A program made the position numbers and the translations under genes. DNA of 6,317 bases from Gemmatimonadota bacterium (GTDB lineage Bacteria; Latescibacterota; UBA2968): positions 1 to 6,317 of the forward strand of contig PAXL01000078.1 of NCBI GenBank assembly GCA_002714465.1. Direction: 5' to 3'. Under the pieces are notes generated by a model. The model made no database searches and was not told the DNA's origin. It saw nothing but the letters and a program-made list of their open reading frames with translations. Below are positions 1 through 6,112 of this stretch, one piece after another; position 1 is the first letter of the stretch; each line of letters starts with the position of its first letter.

Positions 1-163
1 ACGGATCTGCGTCAGCCAGTCGAACCGACTGCCTGATGACAGCATCCCAACCGTTCTCACGGATATCACCAATGATCGGCAGGACATCTGCCAGTGCGTC
101 CGCATCCACCGGCGCCGCCGGCCCCGGTCGATCACCTCCACTGCGGGTTGGGATCAGATTCAT
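1..163 (-). CDS. hisD: Histidinol dehydrogenase, N-terminal fragment (cut by window edge)
   Basis: The first 54 codons of the last visible gene of the operon are present; the rest lies beyond base 1. The ATG at 163-161 shares its A with the TGA stop of the hisA-hisI-hisE gene (1-nt overlap, TGATG), and GAGG lies 7 nt upstream, so the start is well supported. After a Pro/Gly/Ala-rich stretch of about 18 residues comes a helix-like segment (VLPIIGDIRENGWDAV, residues 28-43). It fits the N-terminal HisD pattern of a hydrophobic helix, Asp-Val/Ile-Arg, a Gly and Asp-Ala. HisD oxidises histidinol to histidine in two NAD-dependent steps in the cytoplasm. The catalytic and zinc-binding residues lie outside the window, so the call rests on this weak similarity plus context: hisD is the only pathway gene otherwise missing. 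It could be another gene. Confidence 0.62.
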   Translation of the reverse strand, partial: MNLIPTRSGGDRPGPAAPVDADALADVLPIIGDIRENGWDAVIRQSVRLADADP

Positions 164-1428
164 CACCTTACCTCATCTGGCAGGGATGCTCGACGCCGAC
201 TGACGATGAGCGCCCGATGGTCAAGAAGATCGAGTACCTTTGCCGGGTCGACTCCGGCCCGGGCCATTGCCACAGTCGCGAAGTACAGCAGATCGGCAGC
301 CTCGTGAGTGACTTCTGCGGGAGTTGCCGCGTCGGCGAGCTCCCCCGCCTCCTCGAGCAACTTGCCACGCAGGAGTCGCGGACTGGCAGCCAGTTCACGC
401 GTGTACGAACCTTCAGGAGCTCGCTCGATTCTCTCGCTGAGGCGGCGAAACAGAGCGCCCCAACCGGCATCGCCGGAGAAGCACGACCGCTCGCCTGTGT
501 GGCAAAACCCCTGACCTCGCTGGCGGACTGTGAAACGCAACGCGTCCCGGTCACAATCCAACGCCACACCCAGAAGTTCCTGAGTCGCGCCCGATTGCTG
601 GCCCTTACGCCAAAGACCTCTCGAGCGCGAATGATATACGCCTTGCCTCTCGCCGACGGCGACACGGACGCTCTCCGCGTTCGACCACACCAATCCGAGA
701 CACACTCCCAGCTCGTCTGACACAACAGTGGGCCAGAGCCCGGACGGGCCGGGGTCCCGGAGCGTCGCCGCGATCGCCTCTCCGAGGCTGAACTGGTCTG
801 TGTAGAGTGCCATCCCCACCTGGGTGTCGGCTCCAGCCCGGTCGATCTCTCCTATCTCGTCGGCTGCAGCCGCCCCGCCCGCCACCGTCACACGGGCGTC
901 ACCCGCGCGCTCGACCAGCGGCGCCACACGGTCGAGCGGCACCCCTCCCAATCCACCCTCCACTTCTACGAAGGTGACGAGGAAGCCACCCACCATATCG
1001 CTCAACTCGTCGATACGGTCTTCGACAGACACTCCAGTCTTCTTGGTCCAACCCTCCACCACTACGTCGTTTTGCCAGGAGTCGAGAGCCGCGATGGTGC
1101 GCTCACGAGGCAACTGAGAGAGGATCTCTGGCCGGGCCGCAGTGCCGAGCACGATCTGTTCAGCTCCAGCGTCGAGCCACTGACGTGCGCGGTCCACCGA
1201 GCGGATGCCTCCCCCAACACGACACGATCCCATCGCAATCAGTTCTTCGATCGTCTTTGTGTTGTCTCCGGTTCCGAAGGCTGCGTCCAGGTCGACCACT
1301 GCCACGGTACCTGCCACCCGAAAGCGTTCCATCACAGCGCGAGGGTCTCCGCCTTCGACCGCCAAACGCCTTCCCTGCACGAGCTGCACCGCCTGACCGC
1401 CCTGAATGTCAATGCTGGGAATGATCAT
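163..1428 (-). CDS. hisA: Trifunctional HisA-HisI-HisE fusion (ProFAR isomerase / PRA-CH / PRA-PH)
   Basis: This 421-residue protein combines three histidine enzymes. Residues 1-222 are a HisA (beta/alpha)8 barrel: Asp7 in the first strand (MIIPSID), VGGGIRS at 71-77, Asp116 on strand 5, and a C-terminal VGMALYTDQF. Residues about 228-318 are the HisI phosphoribosyl-AMP cyclohydrolase: SRSRGLWRKG at 267-276, DCDRD at 291-295, and zinc ligands Cys292, Cys309 and Cys316. Residues about 325-412 are the HisE phosphoribosyl-ATP pyrophosphohydrolase: LLEEAGE at 357-363 and EAADLLYF at 376-383. All three act early in the pathway (steps 2, 3 and 4). The start is the ATG that overlaps the hisF stop as ATGA, with GAGGG 7 nt upstream. 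The HisA part is slightly short (HisA alone is usually about 240 residues) and carries Glu157 where most bacterial HisA have a catalytic Asp. HisI-HisE fusions are common; HisA joined to them is not one I know as common. Confidence 0.93.
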   Translation of the reverse strand: MIIPSIDIQGGQAVQLVQGRRLAVEGGDPRAVMERFRVAGTVAVVDLDAAFGTGDNTKTIEELIAMGSCRVGGGIRSVDRARQWLDAGAEQIVLGTAARPEILSQLPRERTIAALDSWQNDVVVEGWTKKTGVSVEDRIDELSDMVGGFLVTFVEVEGGLGGVPLDRVAPLVERAGDARVTVAGGAAAADEIGEIDRAGADTQVGMALYTDQFSLGEAIAATLRDPGPSGLWPTVVSDELGVCLGLVWSNAESVRVAVGERQGVYHSRSRGLWRKGQQSGATQELLGVALDCDRDALRFTVRQRGQGFCHTGERSCFSGDAGWGALFRRLSERIERAPEGSYTRELAASPRLLRGKLLEEAGELADAATPAEVTHEAADLLYFATVAMARAGVDPAKVLDLLDHRALIVSRRRASLPDEVR

Positions 1429-2186
1429 TTGCGAACCCTCACGCCCAGGTCATCGAGTTGACGCTTCAGGTCGTGCGGCGTCCACTCGCCTTCGTGGAAG
1501 ATCGACGCAGCGAGGACTGCGTCTGCCCCGGCAGCCACTGCATCCACAAGATGCACAGGCTCCGAGGCACCACCCGACGCGATCACAGGAACCGAAACCG
1601 CCGCCCGAATACTTCGAATCAGGGACAGATCGTACCCTTCCCTCGTACCGTCTCGGTCGAAGCTCGTCAGGAGGATCTCGCCCGCACCATTCTCGACGCC
1701 ATGAACGGCCCATGTCGTCGCATCAATCCCGGTCCACTCGGTCCCGGATCGAACGACTACCTCGTAGCCCGAAGCGGTGTCTTCGGATGCAGCAGCGTCG
1801 ATAGCCAGCACCACGCACTGGGATCCGAACAGGTCGGCCAGCTCGCGGATGAGTCGCGGGCGGATCACGGCCGCAGTGTTGACGCTCACCTTGTCAGCAC
1901 CTGCGTGGAGAAGGCCGCGCGCCCTCTCCACGGAATTGACACCTCCCCCCACCGTGAGGGGAATCGCAATCCGTTCGCGAACGGCTCGGACCGTATCGAG
2001 TGCGGTCTGTCGTCCCTCGGGTGTAGCGCTGACATCGAGCAGAACCAGCTCATCTGCACCGTCCAGTGCGTAGCGCTCCGACAGAACGGCCGGATCCCCC
2101 GAGTTTCGGAGATTCTGAAAGCGCACGCCCTTCACGACGGAGCCATCTCGAACATCGAGGCACGGGATCACGCGCACGCTCAGCAT
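1425..2186 (-). CDS. hisF: Imidazole glycerol phosphate synthase, cyclase subunit
   Basis: HisF uses ammonia delivered by HisH to convert PRFAR into imidazole glycerol phosphate and AICAR, the latter feeding purine synthesis. The 253-residue length is normal for the family. The (beta/alpha)8 barrel shows RVIPCLDV with catalytic Asp11, KGVRF, LTVGGGV, a central AIDA Asp, SFDRDGT carrying the second catalytic Asp, and the late phosphate-binding IASGGA. No key residue is missing. The ATG start overlaps the end of hisH by 7 nt and has GAGGGAG just upstream. Its stop overlaps the next gene's ATG as ATGA. Lying beside hisH fits the obligate HisH-HisF heterodimer. HisF and HisA are homologous barrels, but the PCLDV and DRDGT signatures identify this one as HisF. 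Confidence 0.97.
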   Translation of the reverse strand: MLSVRVIPCLDVRDGSVVKGVRFQNLRNSGDPAVLSERYALDGADELVLLDVSATPEGRQTALDTVRAVRERIAIPLTVGGGVNSVERARGLLHAGADKVSVNTAAVIRPRLIRELADLFGSQCVVLAIDAAASEDTASGYEVVVRSGTEWTGIDATTWAVHGVENGAGEILLTSFDRDGTREGYDLSLIRSIRAAVSVPVIASGGASEPVHLVDAVAAGADAVLAASIFHEGEWTPHDLKRQLDDLGVRVRK

Positions 2187-2797
2187 CCTGCTCCCTCACT
2201 CCAGCGCTGCACGAGGCCGGCACCGAACGCGCCGGACAGCTCTGGATGGAATTGACACGCCAACGTTCGGCCACGCTCGGCAGCCGACCAGAAGTGCCCG
2301 CCGTGATCGGTCGTTGCAACGACCCAACCAGCGTCGTCGTCCGGTACCGGTAGACGGTATGAGTTGGCGAAATACGCGTAGCCCGTGGTCAGGCAGCGAG
2401 CGCCCTCAGGTGCGTGTACCTGATTCCATCCCATCTGCGGAACACGAATGGTCGGGTCGAACTCCGTTGCCTGTCCCGGCAGGACACCTAGCCCACCCGG
2501 GACATTCGACTCCGTACTTCCTTCATCGAACAGCTGCATCCCGAAACAGATGCCCAGTGTCGCTCGATCGGCGCTGATCCGTTCCCGCAGCGCTTGAGCC
2601 ACACCCGAGGACGACAGCGCAGTCCACGCCGGTTCGAATGCACCTACGCCGGGCAGCACGACCCGATCAGCCTCCGCAATCCGATCGGCATCGCACGACA
2701 CTGCGGCCTCGGCACCGAGGCGACGGAAGCAGGCAATGACCGCGGCGAGGTTGGCAGTGCCCGTGGGTACGACGAGCACGTCAGGCGGCTTCGTCAC
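2180..2797 (-). CDS. hisH: Imidazole glycerol phosphate synthase, glutamine amidotransferase subunit
   Basis: HisH hydrolyses glutamine and channels ammonia to HisF. It is a class I (triad) amidotransferase of 205 residues, the usual size. The nucleophile Cys84 lies in LGICFGMQ, and the other two triad members are His184 and Glu186 in CQFHPELSG. The oxyanion-region PGVGAF is at 49-54, and QMGWN (121-125) and YAYFANSY (140-147) are family signatures. The start is GTG at 2797-2795, overlapping the hisB stop as GTGA. A strong GGGGG ribosome-binding run ends 4 nt before it, which favours this GTG over any later codon. Its C-terminal codons overlap hisF by 7 nt, consistent with coupled, near-equimolar translation of the two subunits. 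Confidence 0.96.
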   Translation of the reverse strand: MTKPPDVLVVPTGTANLAAVIACFRRLGAEAAVSCDADRIAEADRVVLPGVGAFEPAWTALSSSGVAQALRERISADRATLGICFGMQLFDEGSTESNVPGGLGVLPGQATEFDPTIRVPQMGWNQVHAPEGARCLTTGYAYFANSYRLPVPDDDAGWVVATTDHGGHFWSAAERGRTLACQFHPELSGAFGAGLVQRWSEGAGC

Positions 2798-3396
2798 AGA
2801 ACCCCCTTTGTGCTGGGCACTCCGAGACCTGACACGCGCTCGACAGACGAGCGGAGCGCAAGCGCGAGCGCCTTGAACGCCGACTCGATCCGGTGATGGT
2901 CATTCTCACCCCGCAGAACGTCCACATGAAGAGTCAGTTCAGCAGCCGTAGCGAACGAGCGAAAGAAGTGGGGGATGTTCTCGGTCGCGACCTTTCCAAT
3001 CTCGTGACGAACGAGCCCCAGCTCCGTGACGGCCAAGGGTCGGCCCGACCAGTCGACGACCACACGCGCAAGCGCCTCGTCGAGCGGAGCGTGCGCCGAT
3101 CCAAAGCGACGAATTGCTCGGACCTCTCCAAGAGCCTCTCGAAACACGCACCCCAAAACAAGTGCGACATCCTCGACGGTGTGGTGGTCGTCGACATTCA
3201 GATCACCAGACGCCTCGATGGTGACGTCGAACCTGCCGTGCATCGATAGCTGGGTGATCATGTGGTCGAGGAACGCCAACCCGGTGGAGACGTCGGCACG
3301 GCCTGAGCCGTCCAGGTCGACGCTTGCTCGGATTCGAGTCTCGCCCGTCTCGCGTTCGAGTTCCGCCCGTCGGCCTTTGCCACTCGTATCAGTCAT
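2794..3396 (-). CDS. hisB: Imidazoleglycerol-phosphate dehydratase
   Basis: HisB removes water from imidazole glycerol phosphate to give imidazole acetol phosphate. This is the monofunctional dehydratase of 200 residues, without the N-terminal phosphatase found in the enterobacterial bifunctional HisB. The metal-binding His motifs are intact: FLDHM at 42-46, SMHG at 51-54, DDHHTVED at 69-76, HFFRSFA at 143-149 and NDHHRIESAFKA at 165-176. The protein ends in the characteristic PSTKGVL. The ATG start overlaps the stop of the upstream aminotransferase-phosphatase gene as ATGA, with AAAGGG about 8 nt upstream. Because HisB here lacks a phosphatase, histidinol-phosphate dephosphorylation must come from elsewhere, which makes the HAD domain of the neighbouring gene the natural candidate. 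Confidence 0.97.
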   Translation of the reverse strand: MTDTSGKGRRAELERETGETRIRASVDLDGSGRADVSTGLAFLDHMITQLSMHGRFDVTIEASGDLNVDDHHTVEDVALVLGCVFREALGEVRAIRRFGSAHAPLDEALARVVVDWSGRPLAVTELGLVRHEIGKVATENIPHFFRSFATAAELTLHVDVLRGENDHHRIESAFKALALALRSSVERVSGLGVPSTKGVL

Positions 3397-4967
3397 TGCA
3401 GATACCCTTTGATCTCGCTGGGGGAGTTGATCACCGCGGCCGGATTCGCCGCCAGAAGTCCTTCAGTGAGGCGTGGCCCCGCCCCGGGTGGTGCCATCGC
3501 GATCGGGAGCACTCCCGCTTCACGAGCTGCCAGGAGGTCGTCCGGTGTGTCACCGAGCATCCAGGCAGACGAGGCTCCCAGCCGGGCGAGCGCGAGCTCC
3601 ACCGGCGCCGGATCCGGCTTACTGGGGGCGTCCTCCCTAGCGACCACGGTCGAGAAGAATCGCGCGATCCCCTGTTCCTCAAGAAAGCGCTGGGCGTCGG
3701 CGTACGGACGTCCCGTCACGATGCCGAGAGCAAAGCGCTGGGCCAGCCCCTCAAGCAGGTCCGGCGTCGCTAGGAGACGCTCACGTTCGCGAAGACCACG
3801 GCGCGTGTCCGACCCCTGGTAGATCATCTCGAAACGCTCGACCACCTCCGGGAGACTCTTACGGATCCCTTTATCGCTCAGAATCGCACGAGACAGGGCC
3901 CAGTCGTCATTTGCATTGCCTGCCGCCTTTCTGGCATCAATCTCGTCGTCGGTTACCTCAGCGCCGAACGACGTCACGGTTTCACGTATCGCGGCCCGGT
4001 ATGACTCGGACACATCCGCCAGAACACCGTCCATGTCGAACAGCAATGCTTCGGGCACCAATACGGTGTTGAGGGCAGCCTCGAGCCTCAGGAAGTCCTT
4101 CTCGTCTCCTGGACACGTGACCCTGATCCCATCGGGCCAGGACTCGAGCACCCGAACCTGAACACCGATCGACCCAAGTGCCGATCGGATCCACGCAGCC
4201 CGATCGGTCCCCGCGAAAACGAAGTTCCCCTGTGAGGGAAGCGCCTCGAGACCGAGGCGTTTCAGGGTCGTCTCAAGGCGGCTTCGCTCCTCACGGACAC
4301 GTGCTGTGTACGAGGTCATGAGGGCTTCACCGGTTTGAAGCTCCTCCGCGGCCAGAGCCAATGCGACGGACGAGACGGGGTAGGGGGATCCGATCTCCGA
4401 CAGGGACCTGATGTTCTCCGATCGCGACGCAGCGTATCCCACCCGTAATCCCGCGAGACCCCAAGCCTTCGAAAGCGTGCGGGTCACGATCACGTTCGGA
4501 AGTGAAAGCGCGAACTCGGTGAGATCATGATCCGCGAATTCGACATACGCCGCGTCTAGCAGAACTACGCTGTCGTTGGGGATTTCATTCGACACCATCT
4601 CGATATCGGCGCGGGACGCCACGGCCCCGCTCGGATTGTTCGGTGATACGATCGCGACGACCCCGGTCGACGAGTCGATCGCGGCAAGAACCTCCTCTAG
4701 CGGGAACTGCAGCCACATGTCACCCACCCGCCTGACCTCCGTACCACTCATTCCAGCGAATGCAGGGATCATCTGAAAGGTCGGATCGGGTACGACCAAC
4801 GAACGTCCCCGGCCACCCCAGAGCCTGAAGACCCGATCAATCGCATCATCTGCGCCTGCGGTGATCAAAAGGCCGTCGGCCTCGATTCCCAAGCGTGACG
4901 CCAGGGCCTCACGAACAGCGACCTCATTCTCCGGGTAACGTCGCGCGAGTTCCGGACCGGCACCCAC
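3393..4967 (-). CDS. hisC: Histidinol-phosphate aminotransferase fused to a HAD-family phosphatase domain
   Basis: Two enzymes are joined in 524 residues. Residues 1-300 are a PLP-dependent fold-I aminotransferase of the HisC type: RYPENE at 10-15, SPNNPSG at 108-114 with PLP-contacting Asn, DAAYVEF at 138-144, the Schiff-base lysine K167 in TLSKAWGLAGLRVGY, and a substrate Arg at 282. Residues about 305-524 are a HAD subfamily IA hydrolase: FDMDG with nucleophile D311 and D313, IVTGR (T418), K450, and GDTPDD (D473, D477). HisC makes histidinol phosphate; the HAD half probably hydrolyses it to histidinol (HisN role), inferred from fusion and context. The only in-frame start after the upstream stop is GTG at 4967, with no good ribosome-binding site. 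It would remove the usual 30-residue N-terminal arm, so the 5' end is doubtful (see 4968-5039). Confidence 0.88.
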   Translation of the reverse strand: MGAGPELARRYPENEVAVREALASRLGIEADGLLITAGADDAIDRVFRLWGGRGRSLVVPDPTFQMIPAFAGMSGTEVRRVGDMWLQFPLEEVLAAIDSSTGVVAIVSPNNPSGAVASRADIEMVSNEIPNDSVVLLDAAYVEFADHDLTEFALSLPNVIVTRTLSKAWGLAGLRVGYAASRSENIRSLSEIGSPYPVSSVALALAAEELQTGEALMTSYTARVREERSRLETTLKRLGLEALPSQGNFVFAGTDRAAWIRSALGSIGVQVRVLESWPDGIRVTCPGDEKDFLRLEAALNTVLVPEALLFDMDGVLADVSESYRAAIRETVTSFGAEVTDDEIDARKAAGNANDDWALSRAILSDKGIRKSLPEVVERFEMIYQGSDTRRGLRERERLLATPDLLEGLAQRFALGIVTGRPYADAQRFLEEQGIARFFSTVVAREDAPSKPDPAPVELALARLGASSAWMLGDTPDDLLAAREAGVLPIAMAPPGAGPRLTEGLLAANPAAVINSPSEIKGYLQ

Positions 4968-5039
4968 AAGGGCTGCGAACGATTCCCGCCGGTGCGCCCT
5001 TCAGTCACTCCAGGGCAGGCGGAGATCTGCGCTTCTCAT
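4968..5039 (-). other. Probable true 5' end of hisC, interrupted by an in-frame TGA
   Basis: An ATG at 5039-5037 overlaps the hisG stop as ATGA, the junction style used elsewhere in this operon, and is in frame with the hisC-HAD gene. It reads 12 codons (MRSADLRLPWSD), then TGA at 5003-5001, then 11 more codons running straight into the aminotransferase. Read through, the segment from LRL to the RYP motif spans about 31 residues, the spacing usual in HisC between the N-terminal strand and RYP. This suggests a single-base nonsense change (natural or a sequencing error) rather than a genuine short gene. The canonical NENP motif is not evident here. Alternatives are a 12-codon reinitiation ORF upstream of the GTG at 4967, or stop-codon readthrough. 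Confidence 0.55.
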
Positions 5040-5914
5040 GGCACTATCTGGGTCGGCGTGGAGACCACCAGATCCGTTCCACCGCGGGCCTTCAAGGCAG
5101 GTATCAATGCGGGAAGCTCGCTGCGCAGTACCGCCGCTCGAACCGCGTAGCCGGAGTTTCCCTGCAGTTCAGAAACAGTCGGCTGGCGCATCGCCGGTAT
5201 CACTTCGATGATTCCGGCCAGCTCGGTGGTCTCGACATTCAGCTCAAGCATGACCCGACGGCGTGCATCGAGAACCGATCGGAGCAAAAGGGTCAGAGCG
5301 TCAATGCGATCCCGACGAGCTGGGTCGTCGAGAGCGCCGGGGAACGCATAGAGCCGGGTCGACGAGGTCATAACCTCATCGACGACGTCGAGTTGATTGG
5401 CACGGAGGGTAGACCCGGTCGCGGTGTTGTCGACGATGCAGTCCGCATCTTCCGGCGGAAAAACTTCCGTCGCCCCGAATGAGCGAAGCACCGAGGCATC
5501 GAGGCCGGACTGTTCGATCCACCCCCGGGCCAGCCGCACATACTCGGAAGCGAACACCAGGCGGCGATTCCTCGGGAGCGAGCCATCCGATGTGAGCAAG
5601 GCGGCGGGTGCTGCCACTACCACCCTCACCGGATCAAGTTCGGTGTCGAGAAGCTGAACAACGTCTGCTCCAAGCTCAGCTACCCAATCCGCGCCGGCAA
5701 AACCCACATCCCGGGAACCAGCGTGAAGCATCTCTACCACATTTTGGGGCTTGAGAAGCTTCACTTCCGTGCCTGGCAGGGAGAGCGAGGGCCGGTACGC
5801 CCGATCGCCAAGGCGCACTGCCGTACCGCACTCGGACAGGAGACGCATGATACCGTCCTGCATGCGACCCTTCGGCAAAGCGATGCGCAGGTTTACGCGA
5901 TTTTTTGAAGCCAA
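5036..5914 (-). CDS. hisG: ATP phosphoribosyltransferase, long form
   Basis: HisG commits the pathway by joining PRPP to ATP. At 292 residues this is the long, self-regulated form. Residues 1-212 are the two catalytic lobes: RIALPKGR at 10-17, DVGFAGADWV at 69-78, and the PRPP-binding loop IVDNTATGSTLRAN at 160-173. Residues about 218-290 are the ACT-like C-terminal domain, with IPAMRQPTVS at 239-248, which in this family binds histidine for feedback inhibition; no separate HisZ is needed. The start is TTG at 5914-5912: an in-frame TAA lies 24 nt upstream and there is no ATG before the conserved RIALPKGR. AGGA at 5930-5927 sits 12 nt before TTG, a little long; ATT at 5917 would be spaced better. 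The gene lies 53 nt after the attenuator and is first in the operon. Confidence 0.96.
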   Translation of the reverse strand: MASKNRVNLRIALPKGRMQDGIMRLLSECGTAVRLGDRAYRPSLSLPGTEVKLLKPQNVVEMLHAGSRDVGFAGADWVAELGADVVQLLDTELDPVRVVVAAPAALLTSDGSLPRNRRLVFASEYVRLARGWIEQSGLDASVLRSFGATEVFPPEDADCIVDNTATGSTLRANQLDVVDEVMTSSTRLYAFPGALDDPARRDRIDALTLLLRSVLDARRRVMLELNVETTELAGIIEVIPAMRQPTVSELQGNSGYAVRAAVLRSELPALIPALKARGGTDLVVSTPTQIVP

Positions 5915-5926
5915 AATGGTGGTCGG

Positions 5927-5930
5927 TCCT
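5927..5930 (-). promoter_or_regulatory. Ribosome-binding site of hisG
   Basis: AGGA within GCAGGACC is the only Shine-Dalgarno-like run between the attenuator terminator and hisG. It is 12 nt from the TTG start at 5914 and 9 nt from an in-frame ATT at 5917. The choice between these rare start codons cannot be settled from sequence. Either way hisG initiation looks weaker than that of hisB, hisH, hisF and hisA, which have strong AG-rich sites. Confidence 0.45.
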
Positions 5931-5966
5931 GCCGCTTACCCCGAGCCGACGGACGCCCTTTCCACC

Positions 5967-6002
5967 AAAAAGAGAACGCCGGCTCTTTGAGGAGGCGGCG
6001 TT
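5967..6002 (-). terminator. Attenuator: intrinsic terminator of the his leader
   Basis: On the minus strand AACGCCG (6002-5996) pairs perfectly with CGGCGTT (5981-5975). The 14-nt interval can add an inner CTC/GAG stem across a C-C mismatch, leaving a six-base loop. CTCTTTTT (5974-5967) follows at once. A GC-rich hairpin plus U-tract between the His-rich leader peptide and the first structural gene is the expected attenuator terminator. An alternative AAAGAG/CTCTTT pairing overlaps it but is weaker. Its left arm is also used by the antiterminator, so the two folds exclude each other. Confidence 0.8.
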
Positions 6003-6051
6003 TGAGGGTGTCGTTGAAAGCTGTGCAATTACACCGTTACGCTGCCCCCCC
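5989..6051 (-). promoter_or_regulatory. Antiterminator of the his attenuator
   Basis: The segment 6051-6039 (a run of seven G followed by CAGCGT), which forms the last codons of the leader peptide, can pair with 6001-5989 (ACGCCGCCTCC and two more bases). One A-C mismatch and two G-T pairs occur in 13 positions. Enclosed within it, GGTGT (6035-6031) can pair with ACACC (6011-6007). This fold consumes the left arm of the terminator. A ribosome waiting at the His codons leaves 6051-6039 free, so the antiterminator forms. A ribosome reaching the stop at 6039-6037 covers it, so the terminator forms. A competing CACCG/CGGTG stem (6060-6056 with 6036-6032) could also block the antiterminator. Pairings were found by eye; no energies were computed. 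Confidence 0.7.
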
Positions 6052-6105
6052 GATCCGGTGGGAATGCGAATGGTGATGATGATAAAAGCACAATTGATTG
6101 TTCAT
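6037..6105 (-). CDS. hisL: his operon leader peptide (attenuation control)
   Basis: A 22-codon ORF runs from ATG (6105-6103) to TAA (6039-6037). Its middle reads FYHHHHSHSH: six histidine codons within eight (6081-6058). Such clustering of the operon's own end product, just before a terminator and the first his gene, is the hallmark of a transcription-attenuation leader, as in enterobacterial HisL. The sequence is otherwise unlike E. coli HisL. When charged tRNA-His is scarce, the ribosome should stall here and favour the antiterminator. No clear Shine-Dalgarno lies upstream (AAAGG is about 17 nt away); if the proposed promoter is right, the transcript begins at or next to the ATG and the peptide would be translated from a leaderless 5' end. 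Confidence 0.85.
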   Translation of the reverse strand: MNNQLCFYHHHHSHSHRIGGAA

Positions 6106-6112
6106 ACCGAAG

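Noticed and set aside
94..720. Plus-strand open frame of 208 codons and a minus-strand frame at 168-725
   Set aside because: Both overlie the HisI and HisE domains of the fusion, whose motifs are intact in the chosen frame; neither alternative shows a domain.
1458..2255. Long plus-strand open frame (265 codons) opposite hisF
   Set aside because: It is antisense to a fully conserved HisF, has no recognisable domain, and is rich in Arg/Ser/Pro/His as expected of shadow frames in GC-rich DNA.
5001..5003. TGA in hisC as a selenocysteine codon or reassigned stop
   Set aside because: Nearly all the other genes terminate normally at TGA, the position is not in a catalytic motif of HisC, and no selenocysteine-insertion hairpin was evident.
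5971..5990. Alternative terminator stem AAAGAG/CTCTTT around GCCGGC
   Set aside because: It is shorter and AT-richer than the AACGCCG/CGGCGTT stem, uses up part of the U-tract, and does not compete with the antiterminator.
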